Assembly (NCBI GenBank): GCA_018432935.1
Contig: JAHDSF010000043.1
Span: 1 to 64,000, forward strand
Source of the DNA: Rhodospirillales bacterium
GTDB lineage: Bacteria; Pseudomonadota; Alphaproteobacteria; Rhodospirillales; Shumkoniaceae
Reading direction: 5' to 3'
DNA length: 64,000 nt
The notes under the pieces were generated by a model. That model saw only the letters and a list, made by a program, of their open reading frames with translations. It ran no database searches and had not been told where the DNA came from. Every line of letters begins with the position of its first letter. The first letter of the stretch is position 1. This document shows, one piece after another, positions 22,047 through 31,381 of the stretch. Both the position numbers and the translations under genes were made by a program.

Positions 22047-22070
22047 AACGGATAAATCTATGGATCCGTT
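22047..22070. promoter_or_regulatory. Probable GntR operator (palindrome)
   Basis: AACGGAT and ATCCGTT form perfect 7-bp arms around ten bases that add an inner AT/AT match. It lies between the gntR start (21990) and the first sugar-operon gene (22101), in an AT-rich patch unlike its surroundings. Operator role is inferred from symmetry and position. Confidence 0.55.
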
Positions 22071-22100
22071 AATTGACCGGGAGGCAGCAGCGCAACCGCC

Positions 22101-23201
22101 ATGGCGAAGGTCGTCCTGCGCAAGGTCCGCAAGGAGTTCGGGTCCTCGGTCGTGGTCCACGACATCGACCTGACCATCCCCCACCAGGAATTCGTGGTCC
22201 TGGTCGGCCCCTCGGGGTGCGGCAAGAGCACGACCTTGCGGATGATTGCGGGCCTCGAGGACATCTCCGCCGGCGAGATCCACATCGGCGACACCCTCGT
22301 CAACGACATGCCGCCCAAGGACCGTAACATCGCCATGGTGTTCCAGAGCTACGCGCTCTATCCGTACGCGACGGTATGGGAGAACATGGCGTTCGGACTG
22401 CGGGTACGACGCTATCCCCAGGCCGAGATCCGCCGCCGGGTCGAAGCGGCAGCCGACATCCTCGGCATCCGCGACATGCTGGACCGCAAGCCGCGCCAGC
22501 TTTCCGGCGGGCAGCGCCAAAGGGTGGCGATCGGCCGCGCCATCGTGCGGGACCCCGAGGTGTTCCTGTTCGACGAGCCGCTCTCCAACCTCGACGCCAA
22601 GCTCCGCGTCCAGATGCGCACCGAGATCAAGAAGATCCACCAGCGCGTCGCCACCACCATGATCTACGTCACCCACGACCAGGTGGAAGCGATGACGCTG
22701 GCGCAGCGGATCGTGGTGATGAACGCGGGCCGGATCGAGCAGATCGGCACCCCGCAGGACATGTACGAGCGCCCGGCGACCCGCTTCGTCGCCGGCTTCA
22801 TCGGTTCGCCGGCGATGAACTTCGTGCCCTGCAGCATCAGCGACGGTGGCGCCGAGCTGGGGGTGCGGATCGGCGAGTCGCTGGTGCTACCCGTTCCCGC
22901 CGGGCGGCGCGACCGCTACCGCGCCTATTCCGGACGCTCCATGCTGCTGGGCATCCGCCCCGAGCACTGCTTCGACGCCAAGACCCATCAGCCCGCCGCC
23001 GGCCAAGCCCCGTTCGAGATCGTCGCCGGGGTGGTCGAGCCGTTGGGCATCGACACCATGGTCCATTTCGAGCTGGCCGCCACGCCGGTGTGCGCCCGCG
23101 TCAACTCCTACGCCGTATCGAGCGAGGGCGAGCGCCTCGCCATGGTGATGGACATGAACAACATGCACCTGATCGATCCGCAGACGGACAAGGTGGTGTG
23201 A
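22101..23201 (+). CDS. Sugar ABC transporter ATPase (MsmK/UgpC type)
   Basis: 366 residues. Walker [11 protein letters not shown]-loop in [10 protein letters not shown], signature [15 protein letters not shown], Walker [14 protein letters not shown] and H-loop YVTHDQ. A C-terminal TOBE regulatory part (about 240-366) marks the MalK/UgpC group. It powers sugar import by the two permeases at 26851 and 27758 with the binding protein at 24486. First gene of the operon; GGGAGG lies rather far (about 16 bases) upstream of the ATG. Confidence 0.92.
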   Translation: MAKVVLRKVRKEFGSSVVVHDIDLTIPHQEFVVLVGPSGCGKSTTLRMIAGLEDISAGEIHIGDTLVNDMPPKDRNIAMVFQSYALYPYATVWENMAFGLRVRRYPQAEIRRRVEAAADILGIRDMLDRKPRQLSGGQRQRVAIGRAIVRDPEVFLFDEPLSNLDAKLRVQMRTEIKKIHQRVATTMIYVTHDQVEAMTLAQRIVVMNAGRIEQIGTPQDMYERPATRFVAGFIGSPAMNFVPCSISDGGAELGVRIGESLVLPVPAGRRDRYRAYSGRSMLLGIRPEHCFDAKTHQPAAGQAPFEIVAGVVEPLGIDTMVHFELAATPVCARVNSYAVSSEGERLAMVMDMNNMHLIDPQTDKVV

Positions 23202-23202
23202 G

Positions 23203-24444
23203 ATGTCTCCCAAGCCCACGCTGAACATCGGCTTCATCGGCAGCGGCTTCATCGCCCGCTTCCACCTCCAGTCGCTGGAGGGCGTGCGCAACTGCCGCGT
23301 CGCCGGCGTCTACAGCCCGACCGCCGCCCGGCGCGATGCCTTCGCGGCGCTCGCCGACGAGAAGGGGCTCGGCCCCTGCGTCGCCTTCGCTTCGCTCGAC
23401 GATATGCTGTGCTCGCCCGACATCGACGCGGTCTGGGTTTGCGGCCCCAACGACAAGCGGGTCGAGCACTTCCGCGCCATCCACGGCCTGGTCAAGGCGG
23501 GCAAGGCGTCCCTGCTGGGGGTCGCCTGCGAGAAGCCGCTCGCCCGCTCGCTCGGCGAGGCCCGCGAGATCCTGCGCCTGACCGAGGACGCCGGCCTCAA
23601 CCACGGCTATCTCGAGAACCAGCTGTTCTCGACCGCGGTCGTCCGTGGCAAGGACATCATCTGGCGGCGCGGCGTGCCGGGCGCGGGACGTCCCTACCTG
23701 GCGCGGGCCGCCGAGGAGCACAGCGGCCCGCATGAGCCCTGGTTCTGGATGGGCGAGCGCCAGGGCGGCGGCGTGCTGTCGGACATGATGTGCCACAGCG
23801 TCGAGGTTGCACGCTTCCTGCTGACCGCCCCCGGCGAGCCGCGCGACGCCTTGAAGCTGGTGAGCGCCAACGCGACCGTCGCCAACCTGAAGTGGACGCG
23901 GCCCGCCTACGTCGCCCGCCTCAACGAGATGTACGGTGGCCAGGTCGACTACGCCCGCAAGCCGGCCGAAGATTTCGCCCGCGGCACCCTGACCCTGGAA
24001 ACCCCCGACGGCGAGCCGGTCATCATCGAGGCGACCACCTCGTGGGCCTACGTCGGCGCCGGGCTGCGCATCCAGCTCGAGTTGCTCGGCCCCGAGTACG
24101 CGATGGAGTTCACCTCGCTCGGCACCGGGCTGAAGGTGTTCCTGTCGCGCTCCCTGGTCGGCCGCCAGGGCGAGGACATGGTCGAGAAGCAGAACGCCGA
24201 GCACGGCCTGATGCCGGTGCTGGAGGACGAGGCGGGCGTGTACGGCTACACCCTCGAGAACCGGCACATGGTCGAGGCGTTCCGCAGCGGCACCCGGCCG
24301 TTAGAGACCCTCGCCGACGGGGTCGCGGTGATCGAGATGCTGATGGCTCTCTACAAGTCGGCGGAGACAGGGCAGACGGTGCGCTTTCCCGATCCCGGAC
24401 TTGAGAAGTTCATCCCGAAAGTTGCGCGGGCAGACGGACCGTGA
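23203..24444 (+). CDS. Gfo/Idh/MocA-family oxidoreductase (413 aa)
   Basis: The NAD(P)-binding start is NIGFIGSGFIARFHLQSLEG; the catalytic EKP motif is in GVACEKPLARSLGEA, followed by the C-terminal substrate domain (WFWMGERQGGGVLSDMMCHS). The family oxidises or reduces ring carbons of sugars, inositols or their derivatives. Begins one base after the ATPase stop and overlaps the tail leading to the binding-protein gene, so it is in the operon. Longer than the second paralogue at 25820; the two share the fold but little sequence, so they probably act on different steps. Confidence 0.88.
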   Translation: MSPKPTLNIGFIGSGFIARFHLQSLEGVRNCRVAGVYSPTAARRDAFAALADEKGLGPCVAFASLDDMLCSPDIDAVWVCGPNDKRVEHFRAIHGLVKAGKASLLGVACEKPLARSLGEAREILRLTEDAGLNHGYLENQLFSTAVVRGKDIIWRRGVPGAGRPYLARAAEEHSGPHEPWFWMGERQGGGVLSDMMCHSVEVARFLLTAPGEPRDALKLVSANATVANLKWTRPAYVARLNEMYGGQVDYARKPAEDFARGTLTLETPDGEPVIIEATTSWAYVGAGLRIQLELLGPEYAMEFTSLGTGLKVFLSRSLVGRQGEDMVEKQNAEHGLMPVLEDEAGVYGYTLENRHMVEAFRSGTRPLETLADGVAVIEMLMALYKSAETGQTVRFPDPGLEKFIPKVARADGP

Positions 24445-24485
24445 ACCGGCCCGCTTCAACGATGTCAGACAGGAGGAGACGAACC

Positions 24486-25712
24486 ATGCGTGGCACGTGG
24501 ACAACGCTTCTCGGCGCCGGCGCCCTGGGGGCCCTGATGGCCACCGCGGCATGGGCGGACACGACGATCAAGATCGCCTATCCCGGCTGGGACTCCGCGG
24601 AACAGGAGAAGGAGGTCACCAGCATCTTCCAAGCCTACGAGAAGGCCAATCCCGGGACCAAGATCGAGATCATCTCGATTCCCTTCCCGCAGATGAAGCA
24701 GAAGCTGATCGTGTCGCTGCGGTCCGGCGACGCCCCCGATGTCGGCTACATCGACGGGCGCTGGCTGCAGGAGATGCAGGCGGCGGGTTTCCTGTCCGAC
24801 CTCACCGCCTTCATGAAAACCCAGCCGATGGACGACTGGCACGAGCTGCCGTGGAAGACGGCGACGGTCGACGGCAAGATCTACGCCATCCCGGACCGCA
24901 TCGATCCGTGGATGATCTATTACAACACCGACATGTTCAAGAAGGCGGGAGTCGAGAAGTTCCCCGCCACCATGAGCGAGTTCGTCGAGGTTTCGAAGAA
25001 GCTGACCGGCGGCGGCCAGTACGCGTACGGACTGATCGGCGCCAATGACGCCACCCTGATCGGACGCTTCCTGAACTTCCTGTACGCCTTCGGCGGCAAC
25101 TTCCTGACCCCGGACGGCAAGCAGGGCGCCCTCAACACGCCTGAGGCGGTGGCCGCGTTCCAGTACTACGGCGACCTTCTCAACAAGCACAAGGTCGCGC
25201 AGCCCTCGGCTCTGGCCAACAGCCACAACGACGTCCGCCAGCTGTTCATGACCGGCCAGGTGGCGATGATGATCGACGGCCCGTGGGCGCGCGGCACCCT
25301 GAAGCAGATGGCGCCCAACCTGAACTGGCACGTCGGCCAGATCCCCGCCGCCGACGGCAAGAAGCCGCGCTTTACCATGAGCTCGTGGTACTACGCGCTG
25401 TTCTCGCCCAGCAAGGTGAAGCCCGAGGTCGAGAAGTTCATCGCCTATCTGCTGAAGCCGGAAAACATGGCCCGCAGCGTGGTCACCATCCCGGCGCGCA
25501 AGTCGGCGGCGGCGATGCCGCGCTTCCAGACCGCCGATTGGAAGCCTTGGATCGAGGCCGCGCCCTACGGCGATCCGCTGCCGATCACCGACAAGTTCTC
25601 GCAGATCGCGGACATCGTCGGCAACGCGGTGCAGCAGGTGCTGTCGCAGCGGATGACCGCCCAGCAGGCCGCCGACGACGCCAACAAGCAGGTGAATGCG
25701 CTGCTGAAGTGA
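24486..25712 (+). CDS. Sugar ABC transporter substrate-binding protein
   Basis: 408 residues. ATG 24486 follows AGGAGGAG and starts a clear signal peptide (MRGTWTTLLGAGALGALMAT, cleavage after AWA). The mature protein is an extracellular solute-binding protein family 1 member (TIKIAYPGWDSAEQEKEVTS; QMKQKLIVSLRSGDAPDVGY). It captures the sugar in the periplasm. It is followed by two strong hairpins (25731-25791) before the next gene, a sign that its message may be more abundant than the downstream genes. Ligand unknown. Confidence 0.92.
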   Translation: MRGTWTTLLGAGALGALMATAAWADTTIKIAYPGWDSAEQEKEVTSIFQAYEKANPGTKIEIISIPFPQMKQKLIVSLRSGDAPDVGYIDGRWLQEMQAAGFLSDLTAFMKTQPMDDWHELPWKTATVDGKIYAIPDRIDPWMIYYNTDMFKKAGVEKFPATMSEFVEVSKKLTGGGQYAYGLIGANDATLIGRFLNFLYAFGGNFLTPDGKQGALNTPEAVAAFQYYGDLLNKHKVAQPSALANSHNDVRQLFMTGQVAMMIDGPWARGTLKQMAPNLNWHVGQIPAADGKKPRFTMSSWYYALFSPSKVKPEVEKFIAYLLKPENMARSVVTIPARKSAAAMPRFQTADWKPWIEAAPYGDPLPITDKFSQIADIVGNAVQQVLSQRMTAQQAADDANKQVNALLK

Positions 25713-25730
25713 CGCCGTAGGCACCATGGA

Positions 25731-25791
25731 GGGGTGCATTCCACGGCATTGCCGCGGCCGATGCACCCCCCGTTCCCCCCTGCGAGGGGGG
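25731..25791 (+). terminator. Two intercistronic hairpins after the binding-protein gene
   Basis: First stem GGGGTGCAT (25731-25739) pairs with ATGCACCCC (25761-25769); second stem CCCCCC (25775-25780) pairs with GGGGGG (25786-25791). No T-run follows, so partial termination or protection of the upstream message from 3' decay is more likely than full termination. The downstream genes clearly belong to the same system. Confidence 0.5.
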
Positions 25792-25819
25792 AGTCAGGAT
25801 CGAGTCTGGAGACATCGTC

Positions 25820-26854
25820 ATGAAGTCACCCGTTCGCATCGCTCTCCTCGGGACGGGGTTCATTGCCGAGTTCCGCCGCCAGGTCTACGCCCGGCTCCAG
25901 GGTGTCGAGGTGGTGGCCGTGATGGGGCGGGATGCCGAGAAGACCAAGGCATTCGCGGCGGCCAATCAGATCGGCTACGCCGCCACCTCTCTCGATGGCC
26001 TGCTCGCCGGGCCCGAATTCGACGCCGCCGACATCTGCCTGCCCAACGACCTGCATTGCGAGGCGGCGGTCCGCCTGGCCGGGGCCGGCCGTCACCTCAT
26101 CTGCGAGAAGCCGCTGGCCCGCACCGCCGAGGAGGCGCGCACGATGGTCGAGGCGGCCCACGCGGCGCGCATTCTCCACTGCTACGGCGAGAACCTGCTG
26201 TTCTCCCCCGACATGGCCGAGATCGCCTCGGTGGTGCAACGCGGCATCATCGGGCGGCCGCTGTGGATGCGCGGCCGCGAGGGGCATTTCGGCCCCCACT
26301 CGCCGTGGTTCTACGACAAGCGGCGGGCCGGCGGCGGCGCGCTGCTCGACATGGGCTGCCACATGATCGGCGCCTTCAACGCGCTGACCGACGAGAAGGC
26401 GACCCAGGTCTTCGCCCACACCCCGACCTTGCACCACGACACCGACTGCGACGACGCCGCCCTGGTTCTGGTCCGCTATGGCGAGCGGCTGGTCGGACAA
26501 GCCGAGGCATCGTGGGTGCAGCGCGGCGGGATGGCGGTCGATTTCGAGGTGTGGGGCGACGAGGGCATGATCACCTACGACCGCTCCAGCCTGTCGCAGC
26601 CGATCCGGGTGTTCTCGAAGCGCGACACCGAGCGCTATTTCACCGAGAAGGCCGAGCACAAGCAGGGCTGGCTGTTCCCCACCGTGCAGGAGTACTGGCG
26701 CTACGGCTACTTCGACCAGATCCGGCATTTCGTGGAATGCCTCCGCGACGGCCGCATCCCGATGCTCACCTTCGACGACGGGCTCGAGGTGAACCGGATC
26801 ATCGACGCCGCCTACCGCTCGCACGCCTCGGGCCACTGGGAAGAGGTCGCATGA
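25820..26854 (+). CDS. Gfo/Idh/MocA-family oxidoreductase (344 aa)
   Basis: Rossmann start RIALLGTGFIAEFRRQVYAR, catalytic motif ICEKPLARTAEEA, C-terminal domain with HFGPHSPWFYDKRRAGGGAL, then LDMGCHMIG, where the histidine is usually catalytic. Normal family length. Second such enzyme in the operon; with the SIS and ROK proteins downstream it suggests the imported compound is a modified sugar that is oxidised as well as phosphorylated. It overlaps the first permease gene by ATGA (26851-26854). Confidence 0.9.
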   Translation: MKSPVRIALLGTGFIAEFRRQVYARLQGVEVVAVMGRDAEKTKAFAAANQIGYAATSLDGLLAGPEFDAADICLPNDLHCEAAVRLAGAGRHLICEKPLARTAEEARTMVEAAHAARILHCYGENLLFSPDMAEIASVVQRGIIGRPLWMRGREGHFGPHSPWFYDKRRAGGGALLDMGCHMIGAFNALTDEKATQVFAHTPTLHHDTDCDDAALVLVRYGERLVGQAEASWVQRGGMAVDFEVWGDEGMITYDRSSLSQPIRVFSKRDTERYFTEKAEHKQGWLFPTVQEYWRYGYFDQIRHFVECLRDGRIPMLTFDDGLEVNRIIDAAYRSHASGHWEEVA

Positions 26855-27756
26855 CGGCGACCGCCGCATCGCTGCCGCCGCTCCGCCGCCGGCGCCACAC
26901 CTGGATCGCCAAGGGCTACCTGTTCGCGATGCCCCTCCTGGTGGTGCTGGCGCTCGCCGTGCTGCTGCCAGCGCTCTACAACGTCGTGATTGCGTTCTTC
27001 GACTATAACGCGATGACCCAGGCGTGGCGGTTCGCCGGGCTCAAGAACTTCGTCAAGCTGTGGGATTCCCCGTACTTCTGGAATTCGTTCGTCGTCACCC
27101 TGATCTGGGTGGTCGGCAACATCACCCTGCAGCTTGCCGTCGGGCTGGCGGTGGCGCTGGCGCTGAACTCGATCGTGCGTTTCCGAGGCGCCTTCACGGG
27201 CATCATGATGATCCCGTGGATCTCGTCCTTCGTCGTCGTCGCCATCCTGTTCTTGTGGATCTACCACCCGCAGCTCGGGGTGCTGAACGACCTGCTGCTG
27301 CGGCTCGGCGCCATCGAGCGGCCGGTGGCGTGGCTGGCCTCGCCGGAGCTGGCCCAGCTCTCGCTGATCCTCGCCAACACCTGGAAGTTCTTCCCGCTGG
27401 TGATGATCACCCTGTTCGCCGGCCTGCAGGACGTCTCGACCGAGCAGCTCGAGGCGGCCGACGTCGACGGCGCCAACCCGTTCCAGAAGTTCCGCATGGT
27501 CACCCTGCCGACCATCATGCCCAGCATCTCGACCGCCGTGCTGCTGTCGACGATCTGGGCCTACAACTCGTTCACGCTGCCCATCATCATGACCGCCGGC
27601 GGCCCGTTGCGGGCGACCGAGATCCTGGGCCTGTTCATCTACAAGCAGGCGTTCGATTCGTTCGACTTCGGCGCCGCAGCCGCGTGCTCGCTGGTGCTGT
27701 TCGTGCAGATTCTGGTGGTCATCATGCTGTACCTGCGCGTGCTGGACAAGCGCTGA
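26851..27756 (+). CDS. Sugar ABC transporter permease (MalF/UgpA type)
   Basis: 301 residues, six membrane spans, with the cytoplasmic EAA loop EAADVDGANPFQKFRMVTLP that docks the ATPase. Residues 1-17 are basic, giving the inside N-terminus expected. Coupled to the preceding dehydrogenase by ATGA, and one base separates it from the second permease. Forms the channel with the 27758 protein. Confidence 0.92.
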   Translation: MTATAASLPPLRRRRHTWIAKGYLFAMPLLVVLALAVLLPALYNVVIAFFDYNAMTQAWRFAGLKNFVKLWDSPYFWNSFVVTLIWVVGNITLQLAVGLAVALALNSIVRFRGAFTGIMMIPWISSFVVVAILFLWIYHPQLGVLNDLLLRLGAIERPVAWLASPELAQLSLILANTWKFFPLVMITLFAGLQDVSTEQLEAADVDGANPFQKFRMVTLPTIMPSISTAVLLSTIWAYNSFTLPIIMTAGGPLRATEILGLFIYKQAFDSFDFGAAAACSLVLFVQILVVIMLYLRVLDKR

Positions 27757-27757
27757 C

Positions 27758-28609
27758 ATGGCCAGGCAACGCTCCAAACGCGCCCGCAACCGCCTTCGCC
27801 TGGCGCTGGCCTACGGCTTCCTGACCGTCGCCGCGACGGTGGTGGTGTTTCCGTACCTCTGGATGGCGCTGACCAGCTTCAAGCCGATCGAGGAGTTCTT
27901 CACCTACCCGCTGCAGTGGCTGTCGGAGAACTGGACCCTCGGCCAATACCGGGCGGTGCTCGAGGATCCCCGGTTCCTCAAGTCGCTGTGGAACAGCTTC
28001 GTCGTCTCGACCACCGTCACCGCCGTCAGCCTCCTGCTGTCGATCCCGGCCGCCTACGGCCTGACGCGGCTGCGCGTGCGCGGCGGCAAGGGCGTGCTGG
28101 TGATGATTCTCAGCTCGCAGTTCTTCCCGCCGATGATCTTCTTCGTGCCGTTCTACATCATCCTGTCCCAGTTCCAGCTCCTGAACACGATTTCCGGCCT
28201 GGTGTTCGCCTACCTGTCGGTCACCCTGCCGGTGTGCACGTGGATGATCGCCACCACCTTCCGCAACATCCCCTACGAGCTGGAGGAGGCGGCGCGGGTC
28301 GACGGCTGCGGCGACATCCGCACCATCCTCGAGGTGGTGCTGCGGATGTCGCTGCCGGGCATCATCACCGCCGGCCTGTTCGCCTTCGTGCTGGCTTGGC
28401 AGGAGTACATTTTCGCCCTTCTCTACACGACCACCACCGAGGCGCAGACGGCGCCGGTGATCCTTTTCTTCTTCCTCGGCCAGCATCAGATCGACTACGG
28501 TCGCCTGATGGCCGCGGCGGTTCTCCTCAGCCTGCCGATCATCGTCCCATTCATGGTCATGCAGCGCTACTTCCGCCAGGGCCACGGCGAAGGCGGGGTC
28601 AAGGGATAA
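27758..28609 (+). CDS. Sugar ABC transporter permease (MalG/UgpE type)
   Basis: 283 residues with six membrane spans and the EAA loop ELEEAARVDGCGDIRTILEV. The MalG-type N-terminus reads VVVFPYLWMALTSFKPIEEF. It completes the importer with the 26851 permease, the 22101 ATPase and the 24486 binding protein. It ends 37 bases before the SIS gene. Confidence 0.92.
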   Translation: MARQRSKRARNRLRLALAYGFLTVAATVVVFPYLWMALTSFKPIEEFFTYPLQWLSENWTLGQYRAVLEDPRFLKSLWNSFVVSTTVTAVSLLLSIPAAYGLTRLRVRGGKGVLVMILSSQFFPPMIFFVPFYIILSQFQLLNTISGLVFAYLSVTLPVCTWMIATTFRNIPYELEEAARVDGCGDIRTILEVVLRMSLPGIITAGLFAFVLAWQEYIFALLYTTTTEAQTAPVILFFFLGQHQIDYGRLMAAAVLLSLPIIVPFMVMQRYFRQGHGEGGVKG

Positions 28610-28646
28610 GGGTTCCGCCCGCCCGGGCCAGCCACAAGGAGCGTTC

Positions 28647-29669
28647 ATGATCCGCGATTTCATCCGCGAGCAGCCGGCCGTGATCGAGCGCGTGCTGGCG
28701 CGCTTCCCGCAAGCCCTCGACACCGTCGCCGCGGCACCCGCCCCGCGCGAGATCCGGCTGATCGGCTCGGGCACCTCGAAGAACGCGCTGTTCGCCGTCG
28801 CCCCCACTTTCGAGCGGCTGCTCCGGGTCCGGGTCCGGGTCGAGGGGCCGCTGGCGTTCCTCAAGTCGGCCGCCCCGGGTGACGACTGTCTCGCGGTCGT
28901 GCTGTCGCAGACCGGCACCAGCACCACCTCGATCGCCGCCCTCGAGCGGGCCCAGGAACTGGGCTTCCGCACCCTTGCCTTGACCGCCGAGGCATCCAGC
29001 GGGTTCGCCGGCCGTGCGCGCTGCCCGCTGACGATGCCGGTCGGGCCGGAGCCGGTCGGCCCCAAGACCAAGGGCTACACGGCGAGCATCGCCTGCCTGC
29101 TGCTGCTCGCCCGCCATCTGGCCGGCAGCGCCGCCGGGATCCGCTTCGAGCGGTCGCGGATCGAACCCTGGATCGCGGAGGCCGAACGGGCCGTCGCGCC
29201 GCTGGCCTCGCGCGGGATCGACCAGGTGATGGTGCTGGCCCAGGACGCCCACGAGGCGACCGCCCTGGAAGGGGCTCTGAAGGTGGCCGAGATGGCCGGG
29301 GTGGCGGCGGCCGCCTTCGATACCGAGGAGGCCCTGCATGGTCGCTTCCATGCCCTTTCGCCGGACAGCCTGGCTCTCTTCGTGGCAGCCGACAGCGACG
29401 CCGCGGCGACCGCCGCCGGTGCCTGCGAGGGCCTGGCGGGCCTCGGCATCACCGGCCGCATCCTCGATCTCGCCGGCACCGCGCCGGCCGCCTGGCGCCT
29501 CGACCTCGCGGCTCCCGCATCCGGTGAGCTCGACCTCGCGCTCGCCATCGTGCCGTTCCAGTGGCTCGCGACGACGCTAGCCGAGGCGCGCGGCATGCGG
29601 CCCGAGGACATGCGCTATCCCGACATGTCGCGGCGGCTGCGCATCAAGACCCCCGGCGGCCCGCCATGA
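28647..29669 (+). CDS. SIS-domain sugar isomerase/deglycase-like protein
   Basis: 340 residues with two SIS (sugar isomerase) folds: the first holds IRLIGSGTSKNALFAVAPTF and VLSQTGTSTTSIAALERAQE, the usual phosphosugar-binding serine/threonine loop. The PVGPKTKGYTASIACLLLLA stretch resembles GlmS-type isomerase domains and FrlB-like fructosamine-6-phosphate deglycases. No glutaminase domain. With the ROK kinase that overlaps its end, a kinase-plus-deglycase or aminosugar deaminase/isomerase route is plausible. The exact reaction cannot be told. ATG 28647 follows AAGGAG. Confidence 0.78.
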   Translation: MIRDFIREQPAVIERVLARFPQALDTVAAAPAPREIRLIGSGTSKNALFAVAPTFERLLRVRVRVEGPLAFLKSAAPGDDCLAVVLSQTGTSTTSIAALERAQELGFRTLALTAEASSGFAGRARCPLTMPVGPEPVGPKTKGYTASIACLLLLARHLAGSAAGIRFERSRIEPWIAEAERAVAPLASRGIDQVMVLAQDAHEATALEGALKVAEMAGVAAAAFDTEEALHGRFHALSPDSLALFVAADSDAAATAAGACEGLAGLGITGRILDLAGTAPAAWRLDLAAPASGELDLALAIVPFQWLATTLAEARGMRPEDMRYPDMSRRLRIKTPGGPP

Positions 29670-30589
29670 CTCTGCTGGCGGGCCTCGACTTCGGCGGCAC
29701 TTCGGTCAAGCTGGGGCTGGTGGACGGCGGCACCGGCGCGGTGCTCGCCCGCGGCGCGGTGCCGGTCCGCCGCGACATGAGCTTCGCCGAGCTCGCCGGC
29801 GCGGTCGAGCAGGCCCTGGAGGGATTCCCGGCCGGCAAGCCGGCGGCGATCGGCATCGCGAGCCCCGGCTACGCGGACCCCGAAACCGGCGTGCTGATCG
29901 ACGGCACCAACAACATCCCGGCCCTTGGCGAAGGCCAATCGCTGACCGCTCGCTTCGCCGCCCGCTACCGGGTGCCGGTGACGATCGACAACGACGGCAC
30001 CTGCGCCGCCCTGGGCGAGCTGGCGTTCGGCTGCGCCCGGGGGTTGCGCCGGTTCGTCCTGATGACGCTGGGCACCGGGATCGGCGGCGGCGTGGTGATC
30101 GACGGCAGGCCGGTGCTGGGGTCGCGCAGGACTCCGCCCGAGATCGGCGCCGTCTGCCTCGACCCCGACGGCCCGGTGAACTACAGCGGCGTGCCCGGCA
30201 GCTTCGAGCGCCTCGCCTGCGCCGCCAGCGTAGTCGAGCGCTACCGGGCTGCCGGCGGCGGCACGGCGTCGACCTCCGCCGAGGTGTTCGCTCTGGTCGA
30301 TCGCGACGATCCTGCTGCCGTCGCCGCAGTGGATGGCATCGCCCGTGCCATCGCCCAGGCCTGCGGCATCATGACCAATCTGCTCAACCTCGAAGCCTGC
30401 ATCCTGGGGGGAGGCATGTCCGGCGCCGGCCCGATGCTGGCGCGGCGGGTCGAAAGCCACCTCGAGCGCTACACCTGGCCGCTCCTGCGCCGCAACGTCG
30501 AGATCAGGCTCGCAGCGCTCGGCAACGACGCCGGCCTGCTCGGCGCCGCGGCCATCGCCGGCCGGGCAGCCGGCCTGCTTCCCTCCTGA
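29666..30589 (+). CDS. ROK-family sugar kinase
   Basis: 307 residues. The phosphate-1 loop LLAGLDFGGTSVKLGLVDGG and the catalytic aspartate in VTIDNDGTCAALGE, followed by LMTLGTGIGGGVVIDG, mark an ASKHA-fold ROK kinase. No helix-turn-helix, so an enzyme, not a repressor. Odd: the usual ROK zinc site (C-x-C-G-x-x-G-C) is absent; the region reads EIGAVCLDPDGPVNYSGVPG, then SFERLACA. Starts by ATGA overlap with the SIS gene and probably phosphorylates the imported sugar. End of the operon; convergent with xdhC. Confidence 0.85.
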   Translation: MTLLAGLDFGGTSVKLGLVDGGTGAVLARGAVPVRRDMSFAELAGAVEQALEGFPAGKPAAIGIASPGYADPETGVLIDGTNNIPALGEGQSLTARFAARYRVPVTIDNDGTCAALGELAFGCARGLRRFVLMTLGTGIGGGVVIDGRPVLGSRRTPPEIGAVCLDPDGPVNYSGVPGSFERLACAASVVERYRAAGGGTASTSAEVFALVDRDDPAAVAAVDGIARAIAQACGIMTNLLNLEACILGGGMSGAGPMLARRVESHLERYTWPLLRRNVEIRLAALGNDAGLLGAAAIAGRAAGLLPS

Positions 30590-30604
30590 GTTCCGGCTCC
30601 CGGC

Positions 30605-31381
30605 CTACGGGCGCATCTGCAGGAGCTGCGCCGCCACCGACAGCGCGATCTCGGCGGGGCGCTTGCCGGCGATCCCGGGCAGGCCGATCGGGCAGAGGAC
30701 GGAGGCAACCCGCTCCTCCGGCACGCCGCTTTCGAGCAGGCGGGCGCGAATGCCGCCCCACTTGCTCTTCGACCCGATCACCCCGATCGAGCCGAGGTCG
30801 CTCCGCGCCAGGGCGGCGGCGACGATCTCGTAGTCGCGGTCGTGGCCGTGGGTCATGACGCGGACGTGAGTGCCGGGGGCCAGCGTCGCAACCTCCGCCG
30901 CCGGATCCGCGCTGATGCGTGCGACCGCCCGGCCCGGCAGCGGCGGCGCCAGGGCGGCGGCGCGCTCGTCGATCCACAGCACGCCGACGTCGGTGCCATC
31001 GAGCACCCGCACCAGGGCGCGGCCGACATGGCCGGCGCCGAACAGCGCGAGCCGCAGGGCCGGGGCCAGCAGCGGCTCGAACAGAAGGGTCAACGCCCCG
31101 CCGCAGAGCTGATCGAGGTCCGGGCCGAGCGCGAGCTTCTCCAGCCGGGGCTCGGCCGAGCCCTGGGCCAGCATCTGCCGCGCCATGTCGATGGCCCGGC
31201 CTTCCAGCGCGCCGCCGCCGATTGTCCCGGCAAGGCCGGCGGCGGCGACCACCATCTTGGTCCCCGCCGGACGTGGGGTGGAGCCATGCGCGGTGACGAT
31301 CGTGACCAGGACGTGCGGCTCGCCCTCCTCGTCCAGCGCCACCAGGGCGCGGCGCCAGTCGCCTCCGGTCCAGTCGCTCAT
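30605..31381 (-). CDS. xdhC: Xanthine dehydrogenase accessory protein XdhC
   Basis: 258 residues. The N-terminal XdhC/CoxI domain (VLVTIVTAHGSTPRPAGTKM, then GTIGGGALEGRAIDMA) and the C-terminal Rossmann domain (LALFGAGHVGRALVRVL; IGVIGSKSKWGGIRARL) are complete. XdhC binds the molybdenum cofactor, promotes its sulfuration and inserts it in XdhB. Its start overlaps the xdhB stop (ATGA 31378-31381), so it is the last gene of xdhABC. A second, different XdhC is at 54311. Confidence 0.93.
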   Translation of the reverse strand: MSDWTGGDWRRALVALDEEGEPHVLVTIVTAHGSTPRPAGTKMVVAAAGLAGTIGGGALEGRAIDMARQMLAQGSAEPRLEKLALGPDLDQLCGGALTLLFEPLLAPALRLALFGAGHVGRALVRVLDGTDVGVLWIDERAAALAPPLPGRAVARISADPAAEVATLAPGTHVRVMTHGHDRDYEIVAAALARSDLGSIGVIGSKSKWGGIRARLLESGVPEERVASVLCPIGLPGIAGKRPAEIALSVAAQLLQMRP

